Under the pieces are notes generated by a model. It was not told where the DNA came from and made no database searches. It saw nothing but the letters and a program-made list of their open reading frames with translations. 64,000 nt of DNA from CALBPI01 sp039033995 (GTDB taxonomy: Bacteria; Pseudomonadota; Gammaproteobacteria; Steroidobacterales; Woeseiaceae), in the NCBI GenBank assembly GCA_039033995.1, contig JBCCBP010000002.1, positions 203,279 to 267,278 of the forward strand, read 5' to 3'. Position numbers and translations under genes: made by a program. The first letter of the stretch is position 1. Each line of letters opens with the position of its first letter. This document shows positions 1-8,646 of the stretch, piece by piece.

Positions 1-501
1 GTCAACCAGCACCTGATCACCTTCGCCGGCCACCTTGTCGGCGGTCTTCCATTCGCCGCGCTGCTCACGAAGACTCGCCAGCATTTGATCAACATCCGCA
101 TCGGAAATGTTGACGTCGGGCACCTCGATCACAATTTTGTCGAGGCCTTGCAATGAAAATTCTGGGAATACTTCAAACGTTGCAACGTAGCTGAAATCTT
201 GCCCGGCATCCATCTGATCGGGCTCAATGCTCGGATTACCGGCGGGTGTCAGATTTTCTTTCTGCAGTGCCTCAGCGTAACTGCTTTGCATCACCTCGGA
301 GATCACTTCCTGACGCACCTGTGGACCGTACCGTTTGGCGATGACCTTAGCCGGCACTTTGCCGGGCCGGAAGCCCTCCAGCCGTGCTGTCTTGCCGACG
401 CGCTTGAGGCGCTCTGCCACTTTGCTGTCGATCTGCTGGGCAGGTACCTCTACCCGCATGCGGCGCTCCAGTGCGCCACTGGCCTCTACGGAAACCAACA
501 T
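1..501 (-). CDS. tig: Trigger factor, N-terminal part (runs off the left edge)
   Basis: Ribosome-associated chaperone and peptidyl-prolyl isomerase that meets nascent chains at the exit tunnel. The minus strand is open from an ATG at 501 to base 1, giving 167 residues. These cover the ribosome-binding domain with the signature GFRPGKVP, then RYGPQVRQEV, and the start of the next domain. An AGGATC ribosome site lies just upstream of the ATG. The gene sits downstream of tRNA-Leu in the same orientation, as in many gammaproteobacteria. The C-terminal part is outside the window. Confidence 0.96.
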   Translation of the reverse strand, partial: MLVSVEASGALERRMRVEVPAQQIDSKVAERLKRVGKTARLEGFRPGKVPAKVIAKRYGPQVRQEVISEVMQSSYAEALQKENLTPAGNPSIEPDQMDAGQDFSYVATFEVFPEFSLQGLDKIVIEVPDVNISDADVDQMLASLREQRGEWKTADKVAGEGDQVLVD

Positions 502-607
502 AAGTCTGATCCTATAACGAAATCTGCTGCTATCGCGCGCAGTTATCGCTCACCACGAGCTTGATATCACGCCGCTATAGCTGTTTATGGGAAAAATAAA
601 GCAGTCA

Positions 608-692
<85 letters not shown>

Positions 693-717
693 ATGAACTG
701 CCAAAAGCTAGCCAAGC

Positions 718-723
718 ATTATA
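718..723 (-). promoter_or_regulatory. Perfect -10 box upstream of tRNA-Leu
   Basis: The minus strand reads TATAAT here, about 26 nt before the 5' end of tRNA-Leu. This spacing suits a start in the short leader of tRNA-Leu. No good -35 hexamer is seen at 16-18 nt. It suggests that tRNA-Leu, and perhaps tig, can be transcribed apart from the Pro-Arg-His genes. Confidence 0.5.
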
Positions 724-1025
724 ACGGGTTCAAACAGCAAATAGCCATATGCCGGCGAATGGCGCGAAACGCCCAATGAGGCTGGATTGAAGCCAGCGCG
801 ACCCGGCCGCTCGCCCGGTAAGTAAACACCCGATCAATCGATCGCTGTCTGGCACGGATCAACGCGCACGACCGATGCCATAGCACCGCTATAGCGAGTG
901 AGTGCAATGCAGAGATGGGGCGGACAGCGTCGGCGCGAAGCGCTGAATGAGACGTGGGGTCTCGCCGGGCGGGTCGCCAGTTCTACCTTACCGCGCAGCG
1001 GCCCCACTACGCCCGATAGTCTATT

Positions 1026-1056
1026 GGTGGGCGCAGTTCAGTTGTCCGAACCCCGG
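1026..1056 (+). repeat. Inverted partial copy of the tRNA-His 5' half
   Basis: The plus strand at 1026-1056 matches the first 31 nt of the adjacent tRNA-His gene, which lies on the minus strand, at 27 of 31 positions. The differences are one T-to-C change and a GTA-to-TCC block in the D-loop. The match ends just before the anticodon loop. It lies 24 nt beyond the tRNA 3' end, so the cluster transcript carries an antisense copy of the tRNA-His 5' half. Confidence 0.8.
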
Positions 1057-1080
1057 CTAGCTGCACTTGAATTGGGAAAA

Positions 1081-1157
1081 TGGGGTGAGCGACGGGACTC
1101 GAACCCGCGACATCCGGGATCACAACCCGGGGTTCTACCAACTGAACTACGCCCACC
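1081..1157 (-). tRNA. tRNA-His (anticodon GUG)
   Basis: A 77-nt gene with encoded CCA at its 3' end (1083-1081). The anticodon loop TTGTGAT gives GUG. The extra 5' G typical of tRNA-His is present and faces the C discriminator. The acceptor GTGGGCG pairs with CGCTCAC, and the T-arm contains GTTCGAG. It is the third gene in the Pro-Arg-His-Leu order. Confidence 0.97.
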
Positions 1158-1188
1158 GTAGATTTTCCGACCAACGAGCGCCGGGACA

Positions 1189-1265
1189 TGGCACGCCCGG
1201 CAGGACTCGAACCTGCAACCCTCGGCTTAGAAGGCCGATGCTCTATCCAGTTGAGCTACGGACGC
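1189..1265 (-). tRNA. tRNA-Arg (anticodon UCU)
   Basis: A 77-nt cloverleaf with encoded CCA. The anticodon arm TCGGC/GCCGA encloses CTTCTAA, giving UCU, which reads AGA and AGG. The T-arm contains GGTTCGAGTCC. The first acceptor pair is G-U. It is the second gene of the cluster, 31 nt from tRNA-His. Confidence 0.97.
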
Positions 1266-1303
1266 ATCGGTCCCGCGTCGGATCCGACACATGGATCGCT
1301 CAG

Positions 1304-1380
1304 TGGTCGGGGCAGAGAGATTCGAACTCCCGACCCTCTGCTCCCAAAGCAGATGCGCTACCAGACTGCGCCATACCCCG
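1304..1380 (-). tRNA. tRNA-Pro (anticodon UGG)
   Basis: A 77-nt cloverleaf with encoded CCA. The anticodon arm TCTGC/GCAGA encloses TTTGGGA, giving UGG. The acceptor is CGGGGTA, with the C1 typical of bacterial tRNA-Pro. It is the first gene of the cluster and lies about 32 nt from the -10 box of the promoter at 1413-1442. Confidence 0.97.
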
Positions 1381-1412
1381 CCGTTAAGCAGCGACTCTGT
1401 GTCAGGGGCGCA

Positions 1413-1442
1413 AATATACGTGCCGATACCCAGCAGCGTCAA
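1413..1442 (-). promoter_or_regulatory. Sigma-70 promoter of the tRNA cluster
   Basis: On the minus strand a TTGACG -35 box (1442-1437) is followed after 18 nt by a TATATT -10 box (1418-1413). The discriminator that follows, TGCGCCCC, is GC-rich. This is typical of strong stable-RNA promoters under stringent control. The inferred start near 1406 lies about 26 nt before tRNA-Pro. Confidence 0.7.
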
Positions 1443-1533
1443 TGATTTCCGACCAGTGTCTGCTGCAATGTTCAGGTTCACGCAATCGAGAGCCTCTGGT
1501 ATGTTCGCTGTGTTCAGTCAGGATCGAATCATT

Positions 1534-2205
1534 ATGCCATCGAAGCTGTTTCACGCCTGTGGCGTTATCGCCGCCCTCCTCGGTTTGTTACCGGCCATAG
1601 CCCTTGCGCACGATACCGACGTTACCCCAGTCGATGGGTTTCCTCAGGTTCTGGTGACCACGACCCAGGGTGAGTTCGTCATCGAACTGGAGACGACACG
1701 AGCGCCTGTGACGTCCCGCAATTTTCTTCGCCTGGTTGAATCCGGCTATTACAAAAACTCCATTTTCCACCGCGTGATGCGAGATTTTGTGGTTCAGGGG
1801 GGTGGCCATGGTCGTGATTATGCGCCACTGCCCGGTGTTCCCGACATCATTAACGAATCGGGCAACGGCCTCAGCAACCAGCGCGGCACCATCGCGATGG
1901 CGCGCGGCGATGCACCCCACTCAGCCAGCAGCCAGTTCTATGTCAACGTCGTCAATAACGAGAAGCTTGACCCGCGCAGCGATCGCTGGGGTTACACGGT
2001 GTTCGGTCACGTGACAGAAGGCATGGACACGATCGACGCCATCTCTGTGTTACCGACCGGATCTGCACCCGGGTTTGCGAAGGATGTGCCCGCCATGCCG
2101 GTCGTTGTACGTGACATGCGGGTGCTGAGCCAGGAAGAAATCGATGCGCGTATGGCGGCGGAGCTCGAAGCCGCCAAACAGCTGCTCGAATCGCTGGAAG
2201 AATAA
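1534..2205 (+). CDS. Exported cyclophilin-type peptidyl-prolyl isomerase
   Basis: Catalyses cis-trans isomerisation of X-Pro bonds, probably in the periplasm. The 223-residue product starts with a signal peptide (hydrophobic GVIAALLGLLPAIALA, cleavage probably after ALA). The cyclophilin core then shows FHRVMRDFVVQGG, NQRGTIAMAR and ASSQFYVN. The ATG at 1534 puts the signal peptide at the N-terminus; the frame is open further upstream through the tRNA-Pro gene, which is not coding. The stop overlaps the lpxH start by one base (TAATG), which suggests coupled translation. The C-terminal tail is charged and probably helical. It is PpiA-like, but a gene-level name is not certain. Confidence 0.9.
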   Translation: MPSKLFHACGVIAALLGLLPAIALAHDTDVTPVDGFPQVLVTTTQGEFVIELETTRAPVTSRNFLRLVESGYYKNSIFHRVMRDFVVQGGGHGRDYAPLPGVPDIINESGNGLSNQRGTIAMARGDAPHSASSQFYVNVVNNEKLDPRSDRWGYTVFGHVTEGMDTIDAISVLPTGSAPGFAKDVPAMPVVVRDMRVLSQEEIDARMAAELEAAKQLLESLEE

Positions 2206-2945
2206 TGACGGTCTTGTTTGTCTCCGACCTGCACCTGTCTGCAGAACACCCGGAAATCAAAACCCAGTTTCTGGCCTTCTTGGCCAATGAGGCACGTGCG
2301 GCAAGCCGCCTGTACGTGCTCGGTGATCTATTTGAGGCCTGGATTGGCGACGATGATCCAGACCCGCATCATGCGGATGTACAAAAGGCAATGGCGGCCT
2401 TCAGCGAGCAAAACAGCAATACCCGCTGCTACTTCATGCATGGCAACCGCGACTTTCTGATTGGCGAACGATTCGCTCAACGGACAGGTTTCGAGATACT
2501 GCCGGATCCCGTCGTCCATGATGTCTATGGTACGCCGGTCCTTCTAAGCCACGGCGATCAATATTGCACGGATGATCACGGATACATGGCGACACGGCAG
2601 ATGGTGCGTAACCCGGATTGGCAGCGCCAGGTGTTATCCCGCTCCATCGCTGAGCGTCAGGCGCTGGCAGGCGCCGCCCGAGCCGAGAGCCAGCAAGCCA
2701 ACGCAGCGAAGTCGATGGAGATTATGGACGTCAATGCGGACGCAATCGACCGCGCATTACTGGAGGCTGATGTGGCCTATCTGCTGCATGGACATACGCA
2801 CAGACCGGCCGTGCATGACATCACCCGCAGCGACGGTCAACCCGCTTCACGCGCAGTGCTTGGCGACTGGTATGAGCACGGTAGCGTCGGGGTCTGGGAC
2901 GAAAGCGGGTTCAGCCTGGAGCAACTGACTCGTATCACACGCTAA
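2205..2945 (+). CDS. lpxH: UDP-2,3-diacylglucosamine diphosphatase
   Basis: Hydrolyses UDP-2,3-diacylglucosamine to lipid X and UMP, the fourth step of lipid A synthesis, at the inner face of the cytoplasmic membrane. The 246-residue protein has all calcineurin-type metallophosphoesterase motifs: SDLHL (D8, H10), GDLFEAWIGDD (D41), GNRDF (N81), SHGD (H116) and HGHTHRP near residue 197. The size fits the family. The ATG overlaps the cyclophilin stop, and the pair ppi-lpxH is conserved in related bacteria. The last 11 bases overlap the 3' end of the convergent miaE gene. Confidence 0.96.
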   Translation: MTVLFVSDLHLSAEHPEIKTQFLAFLANEARAASRLYVLGDLFEAWIGDDDPDPHHADVQKAMAAFSEQNSNTRCYFMHGNRDFLIGERFAQRTGFEILPDPVVHDVYGTPVLLSHGDQYCTDDHGYMATRQMVRNPDWQRQVLSRSIAERQALAGAARAESQQANAAKSMEIMDVNADAIDRALLEADVAYLLHGHTHRPAVHDITRSDGQPASRAVLGDWYEHGSVGVWDESGFSLEQLTRITR

Positions 2946-3585
2946 GCGGACCGCTGTGAAAACGAATCTGCGTCGCGGGCCGATTGATCAAGGCAGCTTC
3001 ATGTTCGAGCCAGGCATCCAATCGCGCATCGAAGTCCATCGCCGTGGCTTCTGCGGCATCGCGCCCAAGTGTCAGATAATGCTCAAAATGGCGCGCCTCT
3101 GACGCCAGCAGACCGCGATAGAATTTGGCCAGATCGTCATCCAGCTTCGGCGCAATCAGTGCAAATCGTTCGCACGAGCGCGCTTCGATCATCGCGCCAA
3201 CAATCAATGTATCGATGAGTTTTCCGGGTTCGCGCTTGTCGACGTCGGCCATCAGCCCGGCTGCATAACCAGACGCGCTCAGCGTACGAGAGGCAATCTC
3301 GCGTTCCCGGATGACTCGACTGACCTGTTCGAAGTGGCGCAGCTCTTCGCGCGCCAATCGTGACATGCGCTGAACCAATGTCGTTCGCAGCGGGTAGCGA
3401 TGCATCAACGACAACGCCGTCGACGCGGCCTTTAACTCGCAGTTAGCATGATCCAGCAGAATCGTCGGCAAATGCGCGGCCGCATCCATGACCCACTGTG
3501 GATCCGACGGCACACGCAAAAACTCGCGAATAGAGACCGGCACGGCGTAATCAGAGGGAATAGCATTGTGCGCTGACGCCACCAT
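2935..3585 (-). CDS. miaE: tRNA-(ms2io6A)-hydroxylase, MiaE family
   Basis: Non-haem diiron monooxygenase that hydroxylates the isopentenyl group of ms2i6A37 in tRNAs reading UNN codons. The 216-residue sequence carries the ferritin-like iron ligands: E50 in HANCELKAA, E81-x-x-H84 in EELRHFEQ, E134 or E139, and E163-x-x-H166 in SEARHFEHY. It starts 2 nt after the purF stop, so it is probably the last gene of the cvpA-purF-miaE run. The modification depends on oxygen, which fits an aerobic or facultative organism. Confidence 0.92.
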   Translation of the reverse strand: MVASAHNAIPSDYAVPVSIREFLRVPSDPQWVMDAAAHLPTILLDHANCELKAASTALSLMHRYPLRTTLVQRMSRLAREELRHFEQVSRVIREREIASRTLSASGYAAGLMADVDKREPGKLIDTLIVGAMIEARSCERFALIAPKLDDDLAKFYRGLLASEARHFEHYLTLGRDAAEATAMDFDARLDAWLEHEAALINRPATQIRFHSGPLSV

Positions 3586-3587
3586 AC

Positions 3588-5081
3588 CTACACCAGATAA
3601 ACGCCGCGGCGCTTGTTACCGCTGACGACATCATCCGCGCGCTGCGCCTCGACACCAGCCAGATAGTCCGCCGTAACATCGCCGGTGATGTAGTCACCGG
3701 AGAAACAAGATGTATCGAACTCGTTGATGACCGAATGGTTGTGCTTGACCGACGCGACGAGACCGTCGAGATCCTGATAGATCAGCCAGTCGGCGCCGAT
3801 TTCACGTTCGATCTCCGCTTCCGTACGACCATGTGCGACCAACTCGTTCGCCGCCGGCATATCGATTCCATAAACATTCGGGAACCTGACCGGCGGCGCC
3901 GCTGACGCAAAATACACCTTGCGCGCTCCAGCCTCTCGCGCCATGCGAATAATCTGCTGAGAGGTCGTGCCACGGACAATGGAATCATCCACCAACAACA
4001 CCACTTTGCCACGAAACTCTAGATCGATGGCGTTCAGTTTGCGGCGCACCGATTGCTCACGCAATTCTTGGCCAGGCATGATGAAGGTTCGGCCGATATA
4101 GCGATTCTTGATAAATCCCTCGCGGTACTTAACGCCGAGCTGATGGGCGACTTGCACCGCTGCCGTGCGGCTCGTGTCCGGAATCGGAATAACCACATCG
4201 ATGCCGTGCTCCGATCGCTCACGCTTGATCTTTTCGGCCAGAGTATCGCCCATACGCAGGCGCGCCTTGTAGACCGATATATTGTCGACAATCGAGTCGG
4301 GCCGTGCGAAATACACGTACTCGAAAATGCACGGCGCATAACTCTTGCGCGGCACGCACTGTTGCGCGTGCAAGCGGCCGTTGGTATCGACGAACACGGC
4401 TTCACCCGGCGCGACATCCCGCTCCAGCGAAAAGCCGAGTGCGTCGAGTGCAACGCTTTCCGAAGCCAGCATGTACTCAACGCCATCGGCGGTGGATCGG
4501 CTACCCAGCACCAATGGCCGGATGCCCCACGGATCACGAAAGCCCAGCAATCCGTGCCCAACGATCATCGCGACAACGGCATAGCCACCGACACAGCGAC
4601 GGTGTAACGCCTCTATGGCGGCAAACACCGCTGCTGCATCCATGCCGTTCTGGCTCGACGCGTGCAGTTCATGTGCGAAGACGTTTAACAGGACTTCAGA
4701 ATCAGATCCCGTATTCAGATGCCGGCGGTCATGCTCGGCCAGCATCCGGCTCAGGCTGTCCGCGTTGGTCAGATTGCCATTGTGGGCGAGCAATATGCCA
4801 AACGGTGAGTTGACGTAGAACGGCTGCGCCTCGTCTGAACTGGAGCAACCGGCCGTCGGGTACCGCACATGCCCCAACCCCGAGTTACCGACAAGGCGCA
4901 GCATATGGCGTTGCCGAAACACGTCCTTAACCATACCGTTACGTTTGCGCCAGAACACATTTTGGCCATCCGTCGTGACAATGCCGGCAGCGTCCTGACC
5001 GCGGTGCTGTAGAACGGTGAGCGCATCGTACAGGGATTGGTTAACAGGGGCAGTTCCAGCAATGCCGACGATGCCGCACAT
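3588..5081 (-). CDS. purF: Amidophosphoribosyltransferase
   Basis: First committed enzyme of purine synthesis: transfers ammonia from glutamine to PRPP, giving phosphoribosylamine. The 497-residue protein begins MCGIVGI, so the nucleophile Cys2 needs only removal of Met1. An N-terminal Ntn glutaminase domain is followed by a type I phosphoribosyltransferase domain with the PRPP loop VVLLVDDSIVRGTTS. The length is normal. It follows cvpA after 1 nt and precedes miaE by 2 nt. Confidence 0.98.
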   Translation of the reverse strand: MCGIVGIAGTAPVNQSLYDALTVLQHRGQDAAGIVTTDGQNVFWRKRNGMVKDVFRQRHMLRLVGNSGLGHVRYPTAGCSSSDEAQPFYVNSPFGILLAHNGNLTNADSLSRMLAEHDRRHLNTGSDSEVLLNVFAHELHASSQNGMDAAAVFAAIEALHRRCVGGYAVVAMIVGHGLLGFRDPWGIRPLVLGSRSTADGVEYMLASESVALDALGFSLERDVAPGEAVFVDTNGRLHAQQCVPRKSYAPCIFEYVYFARPDSIVDNISVYKARLRMGDTLAEKIKRERSEHGIDVVIPIPDTSRTAAVQVAHQLGVKYREGFIKNRYIGRTFIMPGQELREQSVRRKLNAIDLEFRGKVVLLVDDSIVRGTTSQQIIRMAREAGARKVYFASAAPPVRFPNVYGIDMPAANELVAHGRTEAEIEREIGADWLIYQDLDGLVASVKHNHSVINEFDTSCFSGDYITGDVTADYLAGVEAQRADDVVSGNKRRGVYLV

Positions 5082-5082
5082 G

Positions 5083-5622
5083 TCAGATCTCCTGCGGTTC
5101 GACCGGTATCGACGGGTCGCCCGTGTTTTGAATCTCTTCCTTCAGGTAGTCGAATGCTTGCGGCGCGAGGATCGAGATCGCCTCCGCAACGCGTGTAGCG
5201 TAAGGCAACATGGCGGAATCCTGCCACCATTGATCTTTGTCGAGGGACAGGTATGGACCGACGATAACCACGAGTCCAGCGAGAATCGCGCCGCGACACA
5301 AGCCGAACAGCATGCCGAGCAATCGATCAGCGCCTGACATACCGACCTGATTGGCAAAACGAGAAATCATCCAGCCAGCCAGACTGCCGAGCATCAGAAC
5401 CAACGCAAAAATGGCGATGCGCGCGGCCCATAGACGCAGTGCCGCGGAATCCAGCCATGACGCCAGCAGCCCCTCACCCGCAGGCGCAAAATAGAACGAC
5501 GCCCAGACCGCGAAGATGAGAGACCCGACAGAAATCGCTTCCTTGATGAAGCCCCTGAATATCCCGACAACCATCGAGACCGCCATGATGAGAAGAAACA
5601 ACCAGTCGAGTGCGGTGAACAT
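5083..5622 (-). CDS. cvpA: CvpA family inner-membrane protein
   Basis: A 179-residue protein with four hydrophobic segments in its first 125 residues, for example LFLLIMAVSMVVGIFRGFIK and IAIFALVLMLGSLAGWMIS. A soluble tail follows. This is the CvpA (colicin V production) family, linked to envelope stability, with no defined biochemical activity. It lies directly upstream of purF, the usual pairing. Confidence 0.94.
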   Translation of the reverse strand: MFTALDWLFLLIMAVSMVVGIFRGFIKEAISVGSLIFAVWASFYFAPAGEGLLASWLDSAALRLWAARIAIFALVLMLGSLAGWMISRFANQVGMSGADRLLGMLFGLCRGAILAGLVVIVGPYLSLDKDQWWQDSAMLPYATRVAEAISILAPQAFDYLKEEIQNTGDPSIPVEPQEI

Positions 5623-5683
5623 ACCGAGCGTGCCACTTAAAAAACGCGGCTATGGTAGCAAACACTTTCGAAAAAAGTAGGGT

Positions 5684-6469
5684 TCAAGGGTATTTCACAA
5701 CCCGTGCCGTCTGCTCTGCGGCAGCAAGTCGGGCCACAACCCGCTCGCTTTCGGCCCGCGATGCATGCGGTCCGATGCGCACGCGGTGTAACGTCTTACC
5801 ACCACTCTCGACCTGGCTGATGAAGGCTGGCAGCCCGTCGGCACGCAAGTTGGCCGCCAGTTTTTGCGCATTAGACTGATCACCAAAACTGCCGAGCTGC
5901 ACAGCCCAGAGCTGGCCGTCAGCCGTGGCGGTACTCGGCGGCGTTGGCGTCTCTTCGGCAGGCGGCAACGCTGTGGGCTCCGCCGTTGTAGGAGTGGTCG
6001 TCTCGGTCCGGACCGGCCGCTCATCCGCTGTCGCCGCCAAGATCTCCGCAGGATCCGTGTCCGACACTTGATCGCGCGTCGCGATTGTCCTGTCGTTTTG
6101 CTCGGTCTCCGGCTCCGACACAGCACTGGCGGCTGGATCATTATTGGCTACTGCGACATCCGCTGCGACTGACTCGGCCTCAACGCTGCGCGTCGGTTCC
6201 TGTGTCGTCACAGGCGTGTCTGGTGCGGGTAGCGACGTTATCGCTTCTCGGACCGGAGCCACGGTTTCGGCAGCAGCGCGCAACTGCACCGTCTCGCGAC
6301 GGCGCGGCGTACCGGTCTCTGCGGCATCGGCGGACGGCAGCTCGAGCTGTCGCTCCACCATCGCCCCTGAAGGCGTATCAGACCTATCGAGAAATACCGG
6401 AATGAGCAACCAGGCCACGCTGACCAGCACGACCGCACCCACCAACCGTTCTTTCGCCGCTCTTTCCAT
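5684..6469 (-). CDS. dedD: DedD-like SPOR-domain protein
   Basis: A 261-residue single-pass membrane protein. Residues 10-26 (LVGAVVLVSVAWLLIPV) form an N-terminal anchor. A long Thr/Ala/Glu/Pro-rich periplasmic linker follows. The last 80 residues form a SPOR domain (WAVQLGSFGDQSNAQKLAANL ... HRVRIGPHASR), which binds denuded septal peptidoglycan glycans. Related DedD proteins localise to the division site. The ATG at 6469 is chosen because it puts the anchor at the N-terminus and lies 7 nt after the folC stop; an upstream in-frame start would run into folC. Confidence 0.88.
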   Translation of the reverse strand: MERAAKERLVGAVVLVSVAWLLIPVFLDRSDTPSGAMVERQLELPSADAAETGTPRRRETVQLRAAAETVAPVREAITSLPAPDTPVTTQEPTRSVEAESVAADVAVANNDPAASAVSEPETEQNDRTIATRDQVSDTDPAEILAATADERPVRTETTTPTTAEPTALPPAEETPTPPSTATADGQLWAVQLGSFGDQSNAQKLAANLRADGLPAFISQVESGGKTLHRVRIGPHASRAESERVVARLAAAEQTARVVKYP

Positions 6470-6476
6470 GCCGCCA

Positions 6477-7751
6477 TTATAGCGCTGCGCGGACGGCGCC
6501 GACGACAGGAAATGAGCCGACGACAACAATTTGTTCGTCTGGCTGGGTCACACGAATCGCGGCTCGCAGACCGGCCACCGGGCTACCGGCCACCAGAGCT
6601 GGCTTGCCAGTCACGCTGCTGATACGAGCCGCCAGTTCAGCAGAAGTCATGGCTCTCGGTGCATGGGCCCCTACCGCAATCCACCGTGACGCATAGGGCG
6701 CGAGTACGCGCAGCATGTCAGCCACCGGCTTGTCACGCATGACTCCGATGATAATCGTGCCGGGCACATGCGATGACAACCTTGCAGCGAGCGCCTCGAC
6801 AGACTCCGTATTGTGCGCGACATCGAGTAGCCATGTGCGGCCCAGAGCCTCACATTGCTCTTGCCGCGCCGGCGCTTGCGATTCCTCGATCCACGCAGCG
6901 ACACTCGTTTCGTCAATATCCAGCCTGTCAGCGACCTCGAGGGCAGCCAGTGCGGTCGCCACGTTATCGAGATGGTGTTCCGGCGTGTAACCCGGAATCG
7001 CGGCGACACGCCTGTCCGTTCCGTGCCAGATAGTCTTGGTGTCTTTACACTCAAGATCGAAATGTACGCCACGCATCCGCACGACAGAACCGATTTTGTC
7101 GGCATGGGCTGGCAAGGAGATTGGTGGGCAACGATCACCAATGACCGCTGGACGCGCTGGCCGAAACACACCCGCTTTCTCAAATCCGATCTGCTCTCGC
7201 GTATCCCCCAGCCATTGCTGATGATCGAGACCGATATTGGTCACTACAGCCACGTCGGCATCGACGACATTCACGGCATCGAGTCGACCGCCTAAACCCA
7301 CCTCCAGAACTCTCGCCGTGCAGCGTTCTGCGCTGAACGCCCACAGAGCCGCCAACGTTGTGAATTCGAAATAGGTCAGCGGCGTGTCTTCGCGTGCTTG
7401 CTCGACGGCATCGAACGCATCAGCGATCGCGTCGTCCTGCAGTGGCTCGTCGTCGACCGCAATGCGCTCTCTGAAATGCACCAGATGCGGTGACGTGTAG
7501 CGTCCCACACGATACCCCTGCAAGCCCAACGCTCGGTCGATCAGGCGAACAACCGAACCTTTGCCATTGGTACCAGCCACGACATACGTCGGTGCGATGG
7601 AAGGCAAAGACAGCCGCGAGAACACCGCTTGCGTGCGCTCAAGCCCGAGCTCGATGCGCGCCGGATCAAGTTGCGAAATTGTGGCAAGCCAGCGCGCGAG
7701 GCGCGGCGACGGCACTGTGGCCAATCGCTCAGTCCTCTTCGGGCTGGTCAC
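6477..7751 (-). CDS. folC: Dihydrofolate synthase / folylpolyglutamate synthase
   Basis: Adds glutamate to dihydropteroate and to tetrahydrofolates using ATP. The 424-residue Mur-ligase-fold protein has the P-loop GTNGKGSV, followed by the second folate-binding stretch and a C-terminal domain with LLDVAHNTES. The longest start is a GTG at 7751, overlapping accD by 23 nt. A TTG at 7724 has a better placed AGGA and is an alternative. It lies between accD and the SPOR gene, as in Pseudomonas. Confidence 0.94.
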   Translation of the reverse strand: MTSPKRTERLATVPSPRLARWLATISQLDPARIELGLERTQAVFSRLSLPSIAPTYVVAGTNGKGSVVRLIDRALGLQGYRVGRYTSPHLVHFRERIAVDDEPLQDDAIADAFDAVEQAREDTPLTYFEFTTLAALWAFSAERCTARVLEVGLGGRLDAVNVVDADVAVVTNIGLDHQQWLGDTREQIGFEKAGVFRPARPAVIGDRCPPISLPAHADKIGSVVRMRGVHFDLECKDTKTIWHGTDRRVAAIPGYTPEHHLDNVATALAALEVADRLDIDETSVAAWIEESQAPARQEQCEALGRTWLLDVAHNTESVEALAARLSSHVPGTIIIGVMRDKPVADMLRVLAPYASRWIAVGAHAPRAMTSAELAARISSVTGKPALVAGSPVAGLRAAIRVTQPDEQIVVVGSFPVVGAVRAAL

Positions 7752-8646
7752 TCAGGTCAAGTGCTTTCAGCGTGGCTGTATCGTCTGGCGTGCGCGCATC
7801 ACGATGCGTCATTTTGCGCAGCAGATCGGCAATCTGAATTCGCATCTCGCGGCGATCGACGATCATGTCGATGGCGCCATGATCGAGCAAAAACTCACTG
7901 CGTTGGAAGCCTTCCGGAAGCGTCTCACGTACCGTTTGCTCAATCACGCGGCGACCCGCGAAGCCGATCAGCGCTTGCGGCTCTGCGATATTCACGTCGC
8001 CAAGCATCGCGAGACTCGCGGAGACGCCACCGGTAGTAGGGTCTGTCAAAACCGAGATAAACGGCAGCCCTGCCGCATCGAGATCGGCTAATGCCGAGCT
8101 CGTCTTCGCCATCTGGAACAGACTGAACAGTGCCTCCTGCATACGTGCACCACCACTTGCGGAAAAGCTGATCAGCGGCGCACGATGTTCCAATGCATGC
8201 GCAGCGGCGCGACAGAAACGCTCGCCGACCACCGAGCCCATAGAGCCACCCATAAAACGAAACTCAAACGCTGCCGCGACGACCGGTTCCCCAAACAGCT
8301 GTCCGTGTCCTGCAATCAACGCATCGTTCTCGCCCGTCGCTTTTTGCGCTTGACCGATACGGTCCTTGTAGCGCTTGCTATCGCGGAATTTCAACGGGTC
8401 CTGAGGCTGAAGATCTACGCCGATCTCAGCGAAAGTGCCTTCGTCAAAGAACGTATTCAAACGATCGCGTGCGCCCATACGCATATGGTGCCCGCACTTC
8501 GGACAGACCAGCATATTGCGATCGAGCTCCGCCCGGTATAACTGGGCGGAACACTTGGGACATTTGATCCACAACCCTTCAGGTACGGATTTTGTCCGGC
8601 GTTCGGTGGTGATGCGCGACGGCATTAATTTTTCGAACCAGCTCAT
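7729..8646 (-). CDS. accD: Acetyl-CoA carboxylase carboxyltransferase subunit beta
   Basis: The beta subunit transfers the carboxyl group from carboxybiotin to acetyl-CoA, giving malonyl-CoA for fatty acid synthesis. The 305-residue protein has the N-terminal four-cysteine zinc ribbon (C29, C32, C48, C51) and the crotonase-fold body with FSASGGARMQEA and TDPTTGGVSAS. The length is standard. It begins 23 nt downstream of truA; the trp genes often found between the two are absent. Confidence 0.98.
   Translation of the reverse strand: MSWFEKLMPSRITTERRTKSVPEGLWIKCPKCSAQLYRAELDRNMLVCPKCGHHMRMGARDRLNTFFDEGTFAEIGVDLQPQDPLKFRDSKRYKDRIGQAQKATGENDALIAGHGQLFGEPVVAAAFEFRFMGGSMGSVVGERFCRAAAHALEHRAPLISFSASGGARMQEALFSLFQMAKTSSALADLDAAGLPFISVLTDPTTGGVSASLAMLGDVNIAEPQALIGFAGRRVIEQTVRETLPEGFQRSEFLLDHGAIDMIVDRREMRIQIADLLRKMTHRDARTPDDTATLKALDLSDQPEED

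Larger units (their letters stand above)
693..1080. other. Long spacer inside the tRNA cluster
   Basis: These 388 nt separate tRNA-His from tRNA-Leu, whereas the other tRNA genes here lie 31-38 nt apart. The short open frames look like chance frames. The only structures seen are the -10 box near 720 and an inverted partial copy of tRNA-His at 1026-1056. No further complete tRNA was found on either strand. Confidence 0.7.

Noticed and set aside
693..1025. A further tRNA or small protein in the tRNA spacer
   Set aside because: No other cloverleaf could be folded on either strand and the short frames lack ribosome sites and family resemblance.
4053..4607. 184-residue open frame opposite purF
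   Set aside because: Antisense shadow of a clearly conserved gene, with no ribosome site or recognisable domain.
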